DNA from: Copromyces sp. CBS 386.78
Taxonomy: Eukaryota > Ascomycota > Sordariomycetes > Sordariales > Sordariaceae
DNA: 48,925 bases
Direction: 5' to 3'
Assembly (NCBI GenBank): GCA_030685235.1
Contig: MU839281.1
Location: 1 to 48,925 of the forward strand
The position numbers were made by a program, and so were the translations under genes. Every line of letters begins with the position of its first letter. Position 1 is the first letter of the stretch. Positions 1-13,250 of this stretch are shown in pieces. The notes beneath the pieces are model-generated. The model was not told the DNA's origin. It did no database searches and saw nothing but the letters and a program-made list of their open reading frames with translations.

Positions 1-85
1 GTGAGATGATTGGTCCAAAAAGCGGGAGAGGGCGCGCCAAGTGGGGGAGCAGTGTATGAAGACATTGAGGGCAGTGCGAAAAGAC
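1..85. other. Short window edge of normal base composition
   Basis: This edge has ordinary composition with many TG and CA dinucleotides, unlike the mutated DNA that begins near position 85. A reading frame starting near position 10 runs straight into the AT-rich repeat with no supporting feature, so I do not call a gene. It may belong to a unique sequence or another element lying left of the window. Confidence 0.4.
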
Positions 86-300
86 TTTCTCTATATTATT
101 TACGGCTTATATCTTTTATAATTTACGTTTTCTATAGCTTATATCTTTTCTATAGTAACGTCTTTTATAATTTATATTTCTCACAGCTTACTCTTTCTAC
201 GGCTTACGTTTTAATAATTTATATCTTTTACAATTTACGTTTTTTATAGCTTATATTTCTTTATAATCTATATCCTTTATTTAAATACTTCTTTCTAATA
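86..300. repeat. Degenerate short-period AT-rich repeat
   Basis: Variants of the phrases 'ggcttatatcttttataattta' (split as ggcttatatc / ttttataattta) and 'acgttttctatagc' recur several times, giving an irregular short-period array. CpA and TpG are nearly absent, so RIP has acted on it. It lies downstream of the Gypsy-0 pol remnant in that element's reading direction and could be its 3' non-coding part. No second copy was found to prove this. Confidence 0.45.
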
Positions 301-3300
301 GCGGCGATAGCAATTATATTCTTACTACCTACCTAATTAATCTTTATTACCCTAATCTCTAGGCCTCCTTTCGAACGCCTCTATTATTACTCCCGCTCTT
401 CGTATTTTACTAATAACTCTAGACAATTTAAATTCTCTCGTAATACCTATTCGTTCTTATTTTCCAAATACCCTTTCTATTTTATTTAAAACTACCAATT
501 CTTTCTTAAATTAATATACTTTATAATTTTTTCGACTTTATACTATTCCTTATTTCCTTCGATATTTATTACTTTACTCTAGGGTACTACTACTACTAAA
601 TCGCCGTAGTATAACTCTAATAAAGTAATAGTAAATACTAAGTAAATATAATAATAATTCAGGAAGTTTAGGCGGTATACTATCTTTTTATCGCCAATTA
701 CTTCGGTAATATAGAAAAGCCTTAAGAATTTATTTAATAATTTCCGATTTAAACGCCTCTACTTAATATTTTTAGCGTTAAAAAGAACCTAACTTCCTAC
801 TTTAAATTCCTTAATTATATGTAATTTATTATACTACTTTATATACCTTTCGTTAACTACCTTTAACGCTTTAATAACATTAACGCAACCCCAAATAAAT
901 TCCTTAATATAATCGGTAGCGGCATTAAACAATATATTTCTTCGACTTCTCTTTAAATCGGCCGGCCCTTATAAATAATATCTAAATAATAATTTGGATA
1001 GAAATTTCCTAATAATAATATAAAAATAATTATTATATATTTATTACGCTAACGCTAATTTTTCTACTTAATTACTTTACTCTAAATTATAGAAGATACG
1101 AAAATAAAATTCAAAGTTTTAATTTTAACATTCGGTTTAGCCGTCCGTCTAAAGATATTATATAATATTAAGGCAGCGTCGGATTTCTAAGAGCTCGCAA
1201 TAAGTCTTTTAAAAAAAATTTATAAAAAGATTACCCCGGTCGGAAATAATAGAATTAAATAAACTAAATTATTAAAAAACGTATTATTAAAAAAAATAAG
1301 CGAATTACCTAGCATTAATAGTTTTTTATATTAGGATATAAAAGGCGAATTTAATAAACCGGTCTACAATAACTAGGATAGCGTCGTAAGTTTAATTTAA
1401 TATAAAATTATACGATAGCAGTAATCTAGTAATAAAGTTATAAGAAATATTTTACTAAAGGATAGTAAGAACAGGCAAGGATATTAAGAATTTATAAGGT
1501 CGGTAATTTTATAGTTTTACTTTTTAGTAAGCTAGGTATTAGCGTATATATATTTCGACGTCGACGATAATAGTCGGTTAATAATAGAATTAATTAATTT
1601 TTTTAAGGGTTTTCCGTTATCTTAAGTAGCTAGAGGTAATATTATTATAATAGGCGTATAAAAATTCTATATATAAGCGCTCTAAAATATAAACCTAATA
1701 ATTGTAATGTAAGATTCTATTTTCCCCCATCCTCTAATTCTTTATTTTATACCCTTTCCTTAATTCTTTCTACGTTTTTTTTAAAACGAATAAATCTTCC
1801 TTCTATACTTTTATTATTTACTAATTTAACGGCGGTAATAGTTCTTCCTCTCTTTTTACTTTTATAATAATAGTATATACGCCTATTTGCCCAATAACGG
1901 TACCGCTCGTTCTCTTTCTCTTTATAGTAGCGTTTTCGTCCGCGAATTTTACTTTTTTCTTCGGCGTTTCTTTAAATTCGCTTTCGTTAATATGTTTTCT
2001 ACGCTTCCTTCCTTTCCGCTCCTAAATATTATTTTCCTATTTTAATCCCTATATTAATTCGTTTTTTTTACCGTCTTCGTTTTATTCCTTTTATTTTATG
2101 ATTACTTTTTATATTTCTTTCCTAATTAATAATATTCTTTTAATATCTCTCTTTAGTATAGAACCTTCTTTTATTACCCTACCTTTCGCTTTTTTTTTTT
2201 CGAATATTTTTAATAACGGATAGTTATTTTCTAATATGTTTATTATTTTATATAATTGTGGCTTCTTCGATAATCCGTCTGTTAAATTTAATTTCTTTAT
2301 CCGATATTCAATATTAAAATTATACGCCGTTAATTCTAATATTTAACAACTTTATTTTACACTAACCTTATCTTTACTTTAAAAATATTAGAAGTTTAAA
2401 TAATCTATAATTATTAAGAATAATTCGTCTATATATAATAAATATTATTTCTATACTTTTAACGCTTTAATAATAATTAATAATTCCCCGTTTCTAATAT
2501 TATACTAAATTTCCTCCGGCGACTTTTTCTTTAAAAAGAATATAATAGAATATTACCAAGTATTATATAATTATATTAATATTACTTTAATCGTAAAATT
2601 TAATACGTCCGTTTTTATTCGGATAGGTAATAGTAGATTAAAGTACTTTAATATAGGCGCTTCTTAAAATAGCCGCTTTAATTTTTCGAACGCCGCCTTC
2701 GCTTTATTTAATAATTTAAACGGCCGCCATTTATTTCCTTTTAATAATTTTATTAGTAGCGCTATTACTTTAGAATATAACGTTACGAACCATCGGTAGA
2801 AGTTAATAAACCTTAAAAAAACCTAAATATTATAAATATTTGTCGGAACTTCTTAATTTACAATCGCCTCTACCCACTCCGAATCTATTAAAATACCCTC
2901 CGGTAATACAATATAGCCTAGGAATAATACTTTCTAAATATAAAATTCGTATTTATTTAGGTTAATATAAAGGTTACATTCGTATAATTATTAAAGGACT
3001 TCTTTAACGTATTTATAATAATCTTTTTTATTCTTACTATAAATTATAATATTATTAAAGTAAACAATATAAATAGTATTAATTAATTTTACTAAAGTAT
3101 CGTTAATATATATTTAAAATGTCGCCGGAATATTAACTAACCCTATAAATATAATTAAAAATTCGTAATGCCTATACTTTATACGAAATACCGTTTTCTC
3201 TTTATTTCCCTACTTAATACGGATATAATAGTAGGCGTTTTTTAAGTTTAATTTAATAAAGATCTTTATTAACGCTAGCCGGTTTAGGATTTCCTCGATT

Positions 3301-3971
3301 AGTAGTAACGTTGTACGGTTTTCCTTCGTAACCTTATTAAGCGCCCGGTAATTAATATACAATTTTAACTTACCTCTTTTTTTAAGAACGAAAATAATAA
3401 AAGCCCCTACCGGACTAATAGAAGGCCGAATTTATCCTTTATATAACGCTTCTACTAATTATTTTCGGAATATTTCTAATTCTTTAATATTAAACGTATA
3501 AATTAGTCCTTAAAACGCAAACGTCCTTTCTTTTAAATTAATATAGTATTTAAAGTAATTATATTATAATAAAGAAGCGGCCGATATTTCGAATACCTGC
3601 CGGAACTCCTTATATTCGGGCGGAATTATCAGTTCGGCGGCGGTAAACATTATATCCTCTTCCAGCTCAAGTAGTATTAAAAGTATTAATTCCGGTAAAA
3701 ATTCTAATAGGGGATAAATTCCGTTTAATATAATACGAACAATTTTAAAAAATATATTAAGGGATATAGTAGCGGATATATTAGAATAAATATTAAATAG
3801 ACCTAGGTTATTAAATAGGGTAGAAAATTCTATTTAAATTAATATAGGTATTTCGAACGGAATATTAGTAAATAATAGGGGATTAAAATTCTAAAAGGCC
3901 TATAACGCCTCCTTTAAATCTAATATTAAGATAGAATCCTAACGTAACTTATAAAAATAAGCCGCGGCTTT
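300..3971 (-). mobile_element. Gypsy-0 LTR retrotransposon, 3' (pol) part, RIP-degraded
   Basis: This is the 3' portion of an old Ty3/Gypsy element read on the minus strand. In one consistent direction, with many RIP-type stops, one meets reverse transcriptase (about 3,440-2,700), RNase H (about 2,650-2,250), integrase (about 1,600-900) and an integrase tail motif ending near 590. Its 5' part resumes at 11,819, because Gypsy-1 is inserted between the two. I could not delimit its LTRs. The left boundary is approximate. Confidence 0.8.
590..3560 (-). pseudogene. Gypsy-0 pol remnant (reverse transcriptase, RNase H, integrase)
   Basis: On the minus strand the fragment KKRGKLKLYINYRALNKV (about 3,390-3,340) matches the Gypsy reverse transcriptase region that normally reads LCIDYRALN. 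The catalytic YLDD box survives as YFNN at 3,051-3,062; both Asp codons have become Asn by G-to-A change. The integrase segment YDAILVIVDRFIKFA at 1,344-1,388 is intact, and a tail resembling GPFxITEVIGDK lies near 690. Most remaining stops are TAG or TAA at places where the family has Gln or Trp, as expected from RIP. It cannot make a functional polyprotein. The family assignment is secure; the domain limits are estimates. Confidence 0.8.
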
Positions 3972-3976
3972 ATAAA
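3972..3976. repeat. Target site duplication of Gypsy-1 (left copy)
   Basis: ATAAA lies immediately before the left LTR. The same five bases follow the right LTR at 11,814-11,818. Five bases is the usual Ty3/Gypsy target duplication. Confidence 0.85.
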
Positions 3977-4333
3977 TATCACGGGGCAAGGCGAACGTTA
4001 AGTATCTATAAAGATATTCGTAATTATACGAGGAAGAGGAAACTATCTGGGGGAGCCCTAATGGCCATCTATATATAGTAAGCATATAGCCCGTATAGTC
4101 TAATTATCCTATAAATTATCCTATAGATCATCCTATAGGCTAGTATAGTCTATACAACCTTAGTAATAGGGGTAGGCTAATAACCGCAGCTAGTTAGATA
4201 TTAAATGCGTTCAGCCGTATCTATTGTGCTGGGTCTCTGTAGCCAATTAGAGTATGCTATCAATCCGGCAACTATTACCGTAGTAAAGGTAGCGATATAG
4301 GACGGTTAGTCAGTTATAAATAACCCTATAATA
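3977..4333 (-). repeat. Gypsy-1 LTR (3' LTR in element orientation)
   Basis: This 357-bp direct repeat matches 11,457-11,813 over its whole length. The differences I read between the copies are C/T or G/A transitions (for example tatctataaag against tatttataaaa), consistent with independent RIP. Its right end reads CCCTATAATA where the other copy has CCCTATGACA, so this copy has lost the terminal dinucleotide to mutation. Confidence 0.92.
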
Positions 4334-7300
4334 TTTCCCTCGCCTAAAATACCCCTAGGGTAAAAATACTTCCCTTTTTTAATCTTTTTTATAATACTTA
4401 TTATTTACCCTTTTATATTATTTTTACTTTCCTTTTTAGGCCGCTACTTTACCCTCTTAGTAATATGGCGATTACTATATTACTAGTATTATATTTGTCT
4501 TTTCCAGCGGCTAATTCGTCCTAGCAGCCTTTTCCAAAGCCTTTTTAACTCTATAATAACGTTTCTCGTCTGCGATCTATTGTAGTAGTATTAATATATT
4601 TAGGTTATTATTGTAAAATTTTCTAAGGTCGTCGATATAATATTCTACGTCCTTCTATAGTTATTAAGTAGGATTGTAGGGGCTTCCTTAAATTACCTAA
4701 TATTCTTATTTACTATTTTTTATATTAAAACGGCAATTGTTAATAATTTTATAGAATTATTCGACTATATTTTTAATGTTATCTATTCGTTTTATAATCT
4801 GCCCGTTATTTATTTGGATATTTTAAGTCTTATCCTACCCGAAGATCCCTTAATAGTTCTAAGGTTTTATTATATTAACGTAGAAAATATAATTATACTT
4901 TATATTAATAGGGAGCTTTAATATAACGTAATAACTATCTACTTTTACAATTTCGAAAGGCCCTTCTTATAATAGTGTAAATTTAATTTACGGGCGGCCC
5001 GATATGAGGTTAATTATATTGAATAAAATTTTATCGCCAATATAATATTTTAGTATATTGGATCGTCTCTCGTTAGCAATTTCCTCGTATTGTATTTAAT
5101 TACTCCTAATTATAGCGGTAATTTTATTTAATATTATACTAAACCGGTCGGCGATTTTATTAATTTTAAAGTACTCCGCCCGCTATATTTTAAAAAGCTT
5201 TAATAAATATAATTAAGCGGGCTCGATTCCTATTCGAAGGTGAAAATTATAATTTATAAAGAACGGGGATACGCTAATACTATTTAAATATATATTATTA
5301 TTTACGAATTCTATTAAAGGTAGCCAATCGACCTAATCGTCTTAAACCCAATTAATATAAGTATAAAGGAAACGTTCCAATTCAATATTAATACGCTCGG
5401 TCTAACTATTAATTTCTTTATAGAAAATTAATAATAACTTTAAAGTAATTCCTAGCCTTTTAAATAGAACCCTCTAAAATTATAAAACGAATTAAATACT
5501 ACGATTAGAAATAATAGTATTTAGTAAACTATAAAAGGCGTAAATTTTCTTAATAAATTAATTAACGAACTCTTTTATAATTAATATTTTAATTAGGATA
5601 TAATATTTTATTTTCGTTAAATAATCTACTACTATAACGATATACTTATATTTTTAGCCTCCCTAAATGTAGGACGTTATAGGGGTAATATAATTGATAA
5701 TAATATCCTTCTATAGGGCGAAGAGTACTAATAAAAGTTTTAAAAGCTCCGCTAATACGTATTGTAATGGCTTCGTCTTTATATATTAGAAGTAAGCTTT
5801 ATAATAAGACCTAATAACCTTTTCTATACCTAGCTAGTAAAATAAACGATTAAAGGTAATAAATATTTTATCCCGGCCTTAGTAGCTTACTAATGCGGGT
5901 TTGTAATACTTTCGTATAAAATATAATTGTAATATAATATCTTTTAAGTCGACTATAAACGTTAAATATTAGTATATTTTACTGTTAATTGCATAATATT
6001 CTATAAAAATTATTTTTCTTATACTTTTCTTTACTACTTTGGGCTATATTCGATAGTTTTCGTCCGTAAAAGTAATTATTAAATTTTAATAGAAGATTAA
6101 ATTATAATAATTAGCGTCGATTAATTTATCCGTAAATAATTAATTCTTCCGGATTAAATTCGTAAACGTAAATATAATTTACAAAAATGGAAGGGTCGAA
6201 AAGTACTTTATAGCGGGCTTTTAACTAATCGTCGTTTATATCCTTCAGTATATCTTCTAATTTCCTATTTAAAGTATTAGGACGGACTTAGAGAATACCC
6301 GGCCTATACTTAATAATAAAATTAAATTTAAATAGGAAACTAAATTACCGTATATATTGTAGTATAAATTTCTTATTCTCCATAAAAGTTTATAGGCCTT
6401 TATAGTCGGTTAGGATTTTAAATAATTTTTAAGCGCCTTACAATTTTGGTCCCTATTCTTCCAAAGTTTTAATAATTATAAGTAATTTTTTATTGTAAAT
6501 ATTGTAATTATATTTTATAGCGGAATATTTTTATAAAAAATATACGATTGGGCGCAAAATATTCTCGTTATCGTATTAGAATAATATATTGCTTATAGCC
6601 TAATTAAAAGCATCGGTTTCAATTACGGTTAGGCGGGACCAATTATAAATTCGAAGGACGGGACTTATAATAAAAGCTTTCTTTAATTCTTCGAAAATTC
6701 TCTAATAATCTTTTATTTAACACTATTTAATTAATTTCTTCGTAAAATCGTATAGTAGAATAATTATAATCGAAAAGTATTAAATAAAACGCCGGTAGAA
6801 ATTTATAAATCTTAAAAACCTTTAGAATTAATATTATAATTACGCGGCCTTCTATTTAATAATAATTTTCACCTTCGTAAGGTCTATTTCTATACCCTTT
6901 AATATAATAAAAAAGCCCAAATATTTTGTACGGGTAATATTGAATTCGTATTTATCGATATTTAATTAAAGGCCAACGTTAATTATTCTTCTAAGGATTT
7001 TATTTATATAAATAATATACTCCTCTACATTTTCAAAGTAAACGAGGATATCGTCTAAGTACGCTATTACGTAGATATTTAAAATATTATATAGTACGTC
7101 GTTAATATAATTCTAAAACGTATTAGGTACGCCTTAAAGGCCGAAAGGAAGGACTAATAATTTGTAAAGACCGAAATGTATAATAAAAACGGTTAATTAT
7201 TCGTATCCTTCTTAAATACGGATTCGGTTAAAAGCGGTAATAATATCTAGTTTAGTAAAGACTTTAACGTAGTAAATAGTATTAAGAATTTCTTTAATTA

Positions 7301-10300
7301 ATAGAAGTAGGTACCGTATTTCAAATATAATATTATTAATATTATAATAATCGATATAAATATGAATACTCCCGCTAAGCTTATTTATAAAGAATAAGGG
7401 TGAGGCCGTTTAAAATTAGGAAAGTTTAATAAAACCGTTCTTTAATTAACTATCGATCTATTTTTTAACAATAGCTATTTCTATAAGTAAAATTAGTCGG
7501 TAGCGGGCGTTCGGTAGCTTTTCCTTTAGCGTAAATTCGATCTTATAATTATATATATAATAGGGCGGGAGTTTATTCGCTTTCTTAATATAGAAAGCGT
7601 TAATTCTTTTCTAATACTTATACGGGAATTTGAATTTAATTTTTTTATCGGTTTTCAAAGGCCGGTCAACTTTCTTATAGAACGTTAGTACGTCTTCCTC
7701 TATAATTTTTGTAATAATAGCCTTGTATATAGGCGCGTCTTTATTTAAGTCGCCTATAAGAGTAGCGGTTTAAAAAATTTTAATAATTATTAATTCTTTC
7801 TAATCTATATCCCTTATATATATATCGATAAATTTATAAAGGCGCTTTAGAAAGTAGTCCTTATATTATTTACCTTTACCGTTTATAATATCCTAAGCTA
7901 TTTTTTTAGTAAGATTATTATAAATACTAATTTCGTAGAAGGTAGCTAGTTGGTAGATCTCCGTATAATTTATAAAATAGGGCTATAAATCGTACGTTTC
8001 GTATAAGAAATTAAAGGCGGTAGCGTTAATATTATATATATTCTAAGCGTTAATTCGTTCTTCAATTATTCTAAACCGCCTTATAATTAAATAAGCAGTG
8101 CCGGAAGAATTCTTTACGCTTTTTATTTTTCTATAAGGCGGCGCGGGTATAAAAAATTCTATTACCTATCCTAATACGTTATAATCTAATAAGGCTGCGT
8201 TTCCGGTGAATTTTTTAACGGGAAGTTTAAAACGGTATAAAAGGAGGTCGCGGCGGTATAGCCACGCCCTCTATTTTGAATAGAGATTTTCGTTAGCTTT
8301 GTAAAATTTATAAAGGTTATAAGCCTTACCCTTAGGGTAATTTTCGTAGGGCTCGCGATAGGGGGTTAGAACGGAAATAGAATTATTTTCTAATAATAAT
8401 TCTAATATTTAAATATTGCCGTACTCCGGTCCGTTATAAGGGATATAATCCTAAAACCGTAATAGCCCTAATATATTTTAATAAAGCTCCTATTAATATA
8501 GGAACGGTACGGAATTAGAATCGGCCTCTAATAATAATTCTAAATTCTAATAATAGTAATCTACCCTACTGGTAGTCTTATCAATATTCCTATCGGTAAT
8601 CTTAGGGCGGTATTTTAAATTCTAAAATTCTCTTAAATTTTAATAATAGTAATTTATTCTATCGGTAATCCTATCGATATTCCTATTGGTAGTCCTGGAA
8701 TAGTATTTTAAATTCTAAAATTCTTTTAAATTTTAATAAAGCGGTAATCGATCCCCTAAAATCTAATATTCTATTAGACTTTAGCGAGGCCGTAGCTTCG
8801 GCGGCTAAATATTATTACGTATAGGTCCTTTTATAGGGATTAGGTATTAATCCTTTAAAATTTAATATTTTAATAGATTTTAGTAAGGCGGTAGCCTTAA
8901 CGGTTAAATATCGCCGCGTATAGGTCTTTCCGTAAGAATTAGAATCGAACGATCTACTAAATTGCCTTTTATTTAGCCAATACAACTATTTATCTTAAGT
9001 AAAAGCCCTAGTATTTTTAGGATATTTAATAATACTCTTTTATCCTATTTATTTACTATTACTATATAAAATTAATAACGCAAATTACTAGGAGAGCGGT
9101 TTTATATATTAAGGGCGTTCTATAAGGAAACGGGGAAATTTAATAAGAAGTATCGATCGGTATACCGATTAGTAAACTAGATTTTCCCTTCTATTTAAAA
9201 AATATACGGCTCGTATTTCCTAAGTTAAGGTAATTTTAAAATAATAAAGTAATTAGGGGAAATATTGTAAATTAGGAACGTAATATTTTCTAAGTAATAA
9301 TTAATATAAAGGTTTATTATAAGTCCTTCAATAATAAGCCCTTTTATAATACTATTAGCGAAAATTAATTTTTTAAATTCTAAGAATTTAAATATAGCGA
9401 ATTTATTTTTCTTTATAAAAGAACGGTCGATAAAAGCAAATACTATACAATCGCTATCGACGAAAGTTGTATAATAAATCTTATATAGTCCGAAAGATAA
9501 ATAAGAGGAAAGGAATAATAAATTTTAAGAGAAATTATTTAATAAATTAATAACGATTATTTTTAAATTTTTAAATAGTTCCTTCCTTCTTCCTATAGAC
9601 CTTTCTCGCCCCTATAAATAATTATTTATAGGGTTTAATTATTTCTCTAATTATTATTTATATTATCGTAATACTCTTCGCCTTCGTCTTCTTCTCCGGC
9701 GTTTATAATATAGAAATTTATATTATTACCATATCCCCGTTAGCCGGCCGCCGGAGGGTTAATATTAATATTACTATTATTATTAGCGTTCCCAATATTT
9801 TAATTAGTACCTCCGCTTCCCCGGCCTCTTTTACTTCCTCCTTAGCTACTTCGGCTTCCTTTATTACCTCTTCGGCCCCCCTTATTACTAGTTTAAAGGC
9901 CGCAATCGCTATAATTAATACTATTACAATAATTCTTTATAATATACCCTTCTTTTCCGTATTTACAATATAGGTTATTCTTATTCCAATATTTAATAAC
10001 GCTACTATAAATAGTATATAAAACGTAAATAACGTTAAAGTCTATAATATCGCCTCCTTTATTAACGGTCTTTCCCGAATTATTATTAGAATTCGAATTA
10101 AAAATTTTACCGGTAGCGGATTTAAACCTATAATTGTTATCTTTAATATTGTACGCAAAATTGCGGTAGAATAAAAATTATTCTTTAAAATCGTTTTTAG
10201 CGGAGAAAGTTTATTAATAAGTAAAGGAAATATGGAATTTCTAAGAGATTTTATTCTATAGGTAATATACTTTTATAGCGTTATTCAAACTATAGCGGTT

Positions 10301-11456
10301 AGCAGTCTTAACGTATTCTATTTCGAAGTCGGCGAAGAAACAGTTTCCTTATTTAAATTCATTAAATTTACAGGCGGTATCTAAGCATAAATCCGTATTT
10401 TCGTAACGGGTATTTAAAAAGGAGAAGAATTCGATACTTATTTTCTATTATTAAACTTCGGGATTATTAAAGTTTATAAGGATTTTCTAAATATCTTTAT
10501 CAATTAAAGTAGTTACTTTAAAACTAAGTAAATAATTTGCGTAAACGATTTTAATCCTCTCATTAGAGAACCTAATAATATTTAAGGTCCAAACGGAAAG
10601 GATATAGCCCTTCTATATTAAATATACTTTATTATATTTAATATAGTCTTTTTAAATAGCCGCGAAGGGTTCGGGGTTTAGGAGGAGCGGTTTTTAATAC
10701 CCTACTATACCTATATTACCGTCTATAGTAGCTTAGGCAGTATAATTTTACTAGTATATAGCGAGAACGGCCTACGCTTCTTAGGCGAAGCTTCGTACAT
10801 TATTAAATTCGGTATAAATTTAATAAAATTCTTCCTAAATTTAGTAAAGGTCCTTCAAAATTTATTCATATTCGTTAAAAATATTAGCGTATTACTCTTT
10901 TTTAAGTTAGAATTTAGACGAAAAGTTCTAAAATTCTTTAATAATAATAGTAAAATAATAATCGAATACTTTAACTATTCGGGCAATAAAGTTAATAATT
11001 ATTCGAAATATTCCTCCTTCAATTAAATTAAAAAAATTAATAAGGGTACTATTATAAGTAAATTTAACCTTCGCCGAATATTAAATAATAATTATAATAA
11101 GAATTATAACCGTATTAATATAAAGAAGCTTATTTAAAGTTACTAAGTAAATTTCTTCGTTAGTAGGGGGGTTAAAATTCTTTATTAATATTCTTAAACT
11201 CTCCAGCTCTTCGGTATAATCTAGTACGTCAGATACTTCGACATTATCGTCCGTAATATATTCTAACAACTAAGTTTACTATAGGGCGTCTAAGAGGATA
11301 CCCTTATTTATAATAATATTATCATTACTTAGAATTATAAATTCGGGTCTTCGTAACCTCTTATTCTCTAACGACTAGTAACGTCGCCTAATTATATTAA
11401 ATAACGTACGTTTGAAAAAATATACGTTCGCAACGTAATAATTAGGTATAATTAAC
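4334..11456 (-). pseudogene. Gypsy-1 gag-pol remnant
   Basis: Read on the minus strand, the gag zinc knuckle at 9,929-9,970 keeps the CX2CX4HX4C spacing, with three Cys/His codons turned into Tyr by RIP-type changes. The reverse transcriptase core FTKLDIITAFNRIRI is intact at 7,215-7,259, and the catalytic YLDD box is fully intact at 7,050-7,061. An integrase strand with its catalytic Asp (YKYIVIVVDYLTK) lies at 5,612-5,650. Many other Gln and Trp codons are now stops, so it is not translatable. Retention of several active-site residues suggests lighter mutation than in Gypsy-0 or the Copia remnant. Confidence 0.85.
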
Positions 11457-11813
11457 TATTACGGGGCAAAGCGAACGTTAAGTATTTATAAAAATATTCG
11501 TAATTATACGAGGAAGAGGAAATTATTTGGGGGAACCCTAATAGCTATTTATATATAGTAAGTATATAGCCCGTATAATTTAATTATCCTATAAATTATC
11601 CTATAGATTATCCTATAGGCTAATATAGTTTATATAGCTTTAGCGACAGGGGTAGGCTAATAACCGCAGCCAATTAAATATTAAATGCGTTTAGCCGCAT
11701 CTACTATACTAGGTCTCTACAGCCAATTAGAACATACTATCAATCCGGCAACCATTGCCGTAGTAAAGGCAGCGATATAGGACGGTTAGTCAGTCACAGA
11801 TAACCCTATGACA
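11457..11813 (-). repeat. Gypsy-1 LTR (5' LTR in element orientation)
   Basis: This is the partner of 3,977-4,333 and has the same length. It keeps the canonical end on the right (CCCTATGACA on the plus strand, hence TGTCATAGGG at the start of the LTR in sense). It is slightly less mutated at its right end than the other copy, where TCAGTCACAGATAACC is preserved. Confidence 0.92.
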
Positions 11814-11818
11814 ATAAA
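11814..11818. repeat. Target site duplication of Gypsy-1 (right copy)
   Basis: ATAAA follows the LTR end directly and matches 3,972-3,976. Confidence 0.85.
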
Positions 11819-13250
11819 CCTCCTTTATTAATTTTCAACTTACGTCCAAATCGCTAGCCTTAATATAGAAACGGAATTTCCTTCGGGATTAATCAATTTT
11901 AAAGTTATATTCGCAAAATTAAAGGTAATCGAAAATAATATTAACGCTAAGGGAATTAACAATAGTAAATATAATTTTATATTTCCGTTAAATACCGTAG
12001 GAATTATATAATTTAATAAAATAAATAATTGAACTTTATACGGAAACGGGTTAAAAAAAGAAATTAATAAAATAGTAATTTATAAATTTAATTTTAACAT
12101 TTATCGGGAATAAATACCTCCTAATAAAATTCAATTCTATACTAGAATTTATTAACCTATATATTTTCCATTAATCCTTATAAATCCTTATTAATAATTT
12201 CGTATTTAAATTTAACTACAATATATCCGCGCCTTCCTAAACCAATACTATTTTTACCAATATAATCGGTTTAGCATTCGTACTTTAAGCCGGCGCTCCA
12301 GAGGCTTAAGAACAATTATACGCTATATATCCAATCTAACCGCAATTGAAATAAGCCTTCTTAATATAAGTAAATATAGTATAATTAATATTACTATATT
12401 CGTAGCAAATACTATACGGCTTCGCCTAAATATAACGGCTATAAATATAACCTTACTAACTATAATAATTATAAATAATATTAAGGTTTATTATAAAGGG
12501 AAGAAGGGGACGATAAGCAGTAAGCTAATTAATAGAAATAGAATTAAAAATAAGAATAAAAATAAAAAACAGAATAATAATAAGAAAAGAAAACGATAAT
12601 AATTAATTAAAAAAGGATATTTAAGGCTAACAATATTGTACAAACGGTTTAAAATTAATTTCGAAGCCCTTTAACCGCTCTACATATATTACCGCCTAAT
12701 TTAAAGTATTAATACCCGCTATTACTAAAACACCTTTTTATAATTAAAAATAAAAGCGGTTAGCCCAAATAACAACGTACAAGTATTTTTATTATTTATA
12801 GGGTAAATTAAATTCTTTAATATAATATTAATTATAAAAATCGCAAACGAATTCTATAGGGCTTTAATATATTCGTTCGAAATTAATAAAAACGCTACGC
12901 TCAATATTTTACATACTAATATTAAATTCCCTCTTTAAAAAGTCTTAAAGTTCTAACTACGTAAGTTTATTATAAATAGGGTTATAACCGGATTATTCTT
13001 TAAAGCCGGCGATATAGCGGATTTAAACATTTTTAAAATTACTTTCAATATAATTAATAATATAATTAATAGAAGTATTAGGGAAATCTTTATAATAATA
13101 ATAATAATAGTCTTATTCCCTATACTACTTGTCTATAGCGCCTTATTAGCATAGGGTACTTCTCCTGGTTCTCTAGAAGAAACTATACGGCGATAAGCGC
13201 CGTCAAATAAAAACCGTTAACTCCTTTCGGTCGCGAATAAATCGCGCCTA
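11819..13250 (-). pseudogene. Gypsy-0 gag remnant (separated from its pol by Gypsy-1)
   Basis: The minus strand at 12,309-12,353 encodes a zinc-knuckle remnant that reads YFNCG-stop-IGYIAYNCS. With RIP-type changes taken into account it fits the CX2CX4HX4C nucleocapsid motif of retrotransposon Gag. Its strand and position, just across the Gypsy-1 insertion from the Gypsy-0 pol, make it the 5' continuation of that element. The right boundary is a guess, since no LTR was identified here. Confidence 0.65.

Larger units (their letters stand above)
3977..11813 (-). mobile_element. Gypsy-1: complete, RIP-mutated LTR retrotransposon nested in Gypsy-0
   Basis: This 7,837-bp element has two 357-bp direct LTRs, flanking ATAAA duplications and Gypsy coding remnants on the minus strand. 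In sense order these are a gag zinc knuckle (9,929-9,970), reverse transcriptase (about 7,450-6,950), RNase H and integrase (about 6,000-5,200). In element orientation the LTR reads TGTCATAGGG at its start and ends near CCCCGTGA. A purine-rich tract (GGCGAGGGAAA in sense, just right of 4,333) directly precedes the 3' LTR, as expected for a polypurine tract. It inserted into the gag-pol of an older Gypsy element, so it is the younger of the two, and it was itself mutated afterwards. Confidence 0.92.
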
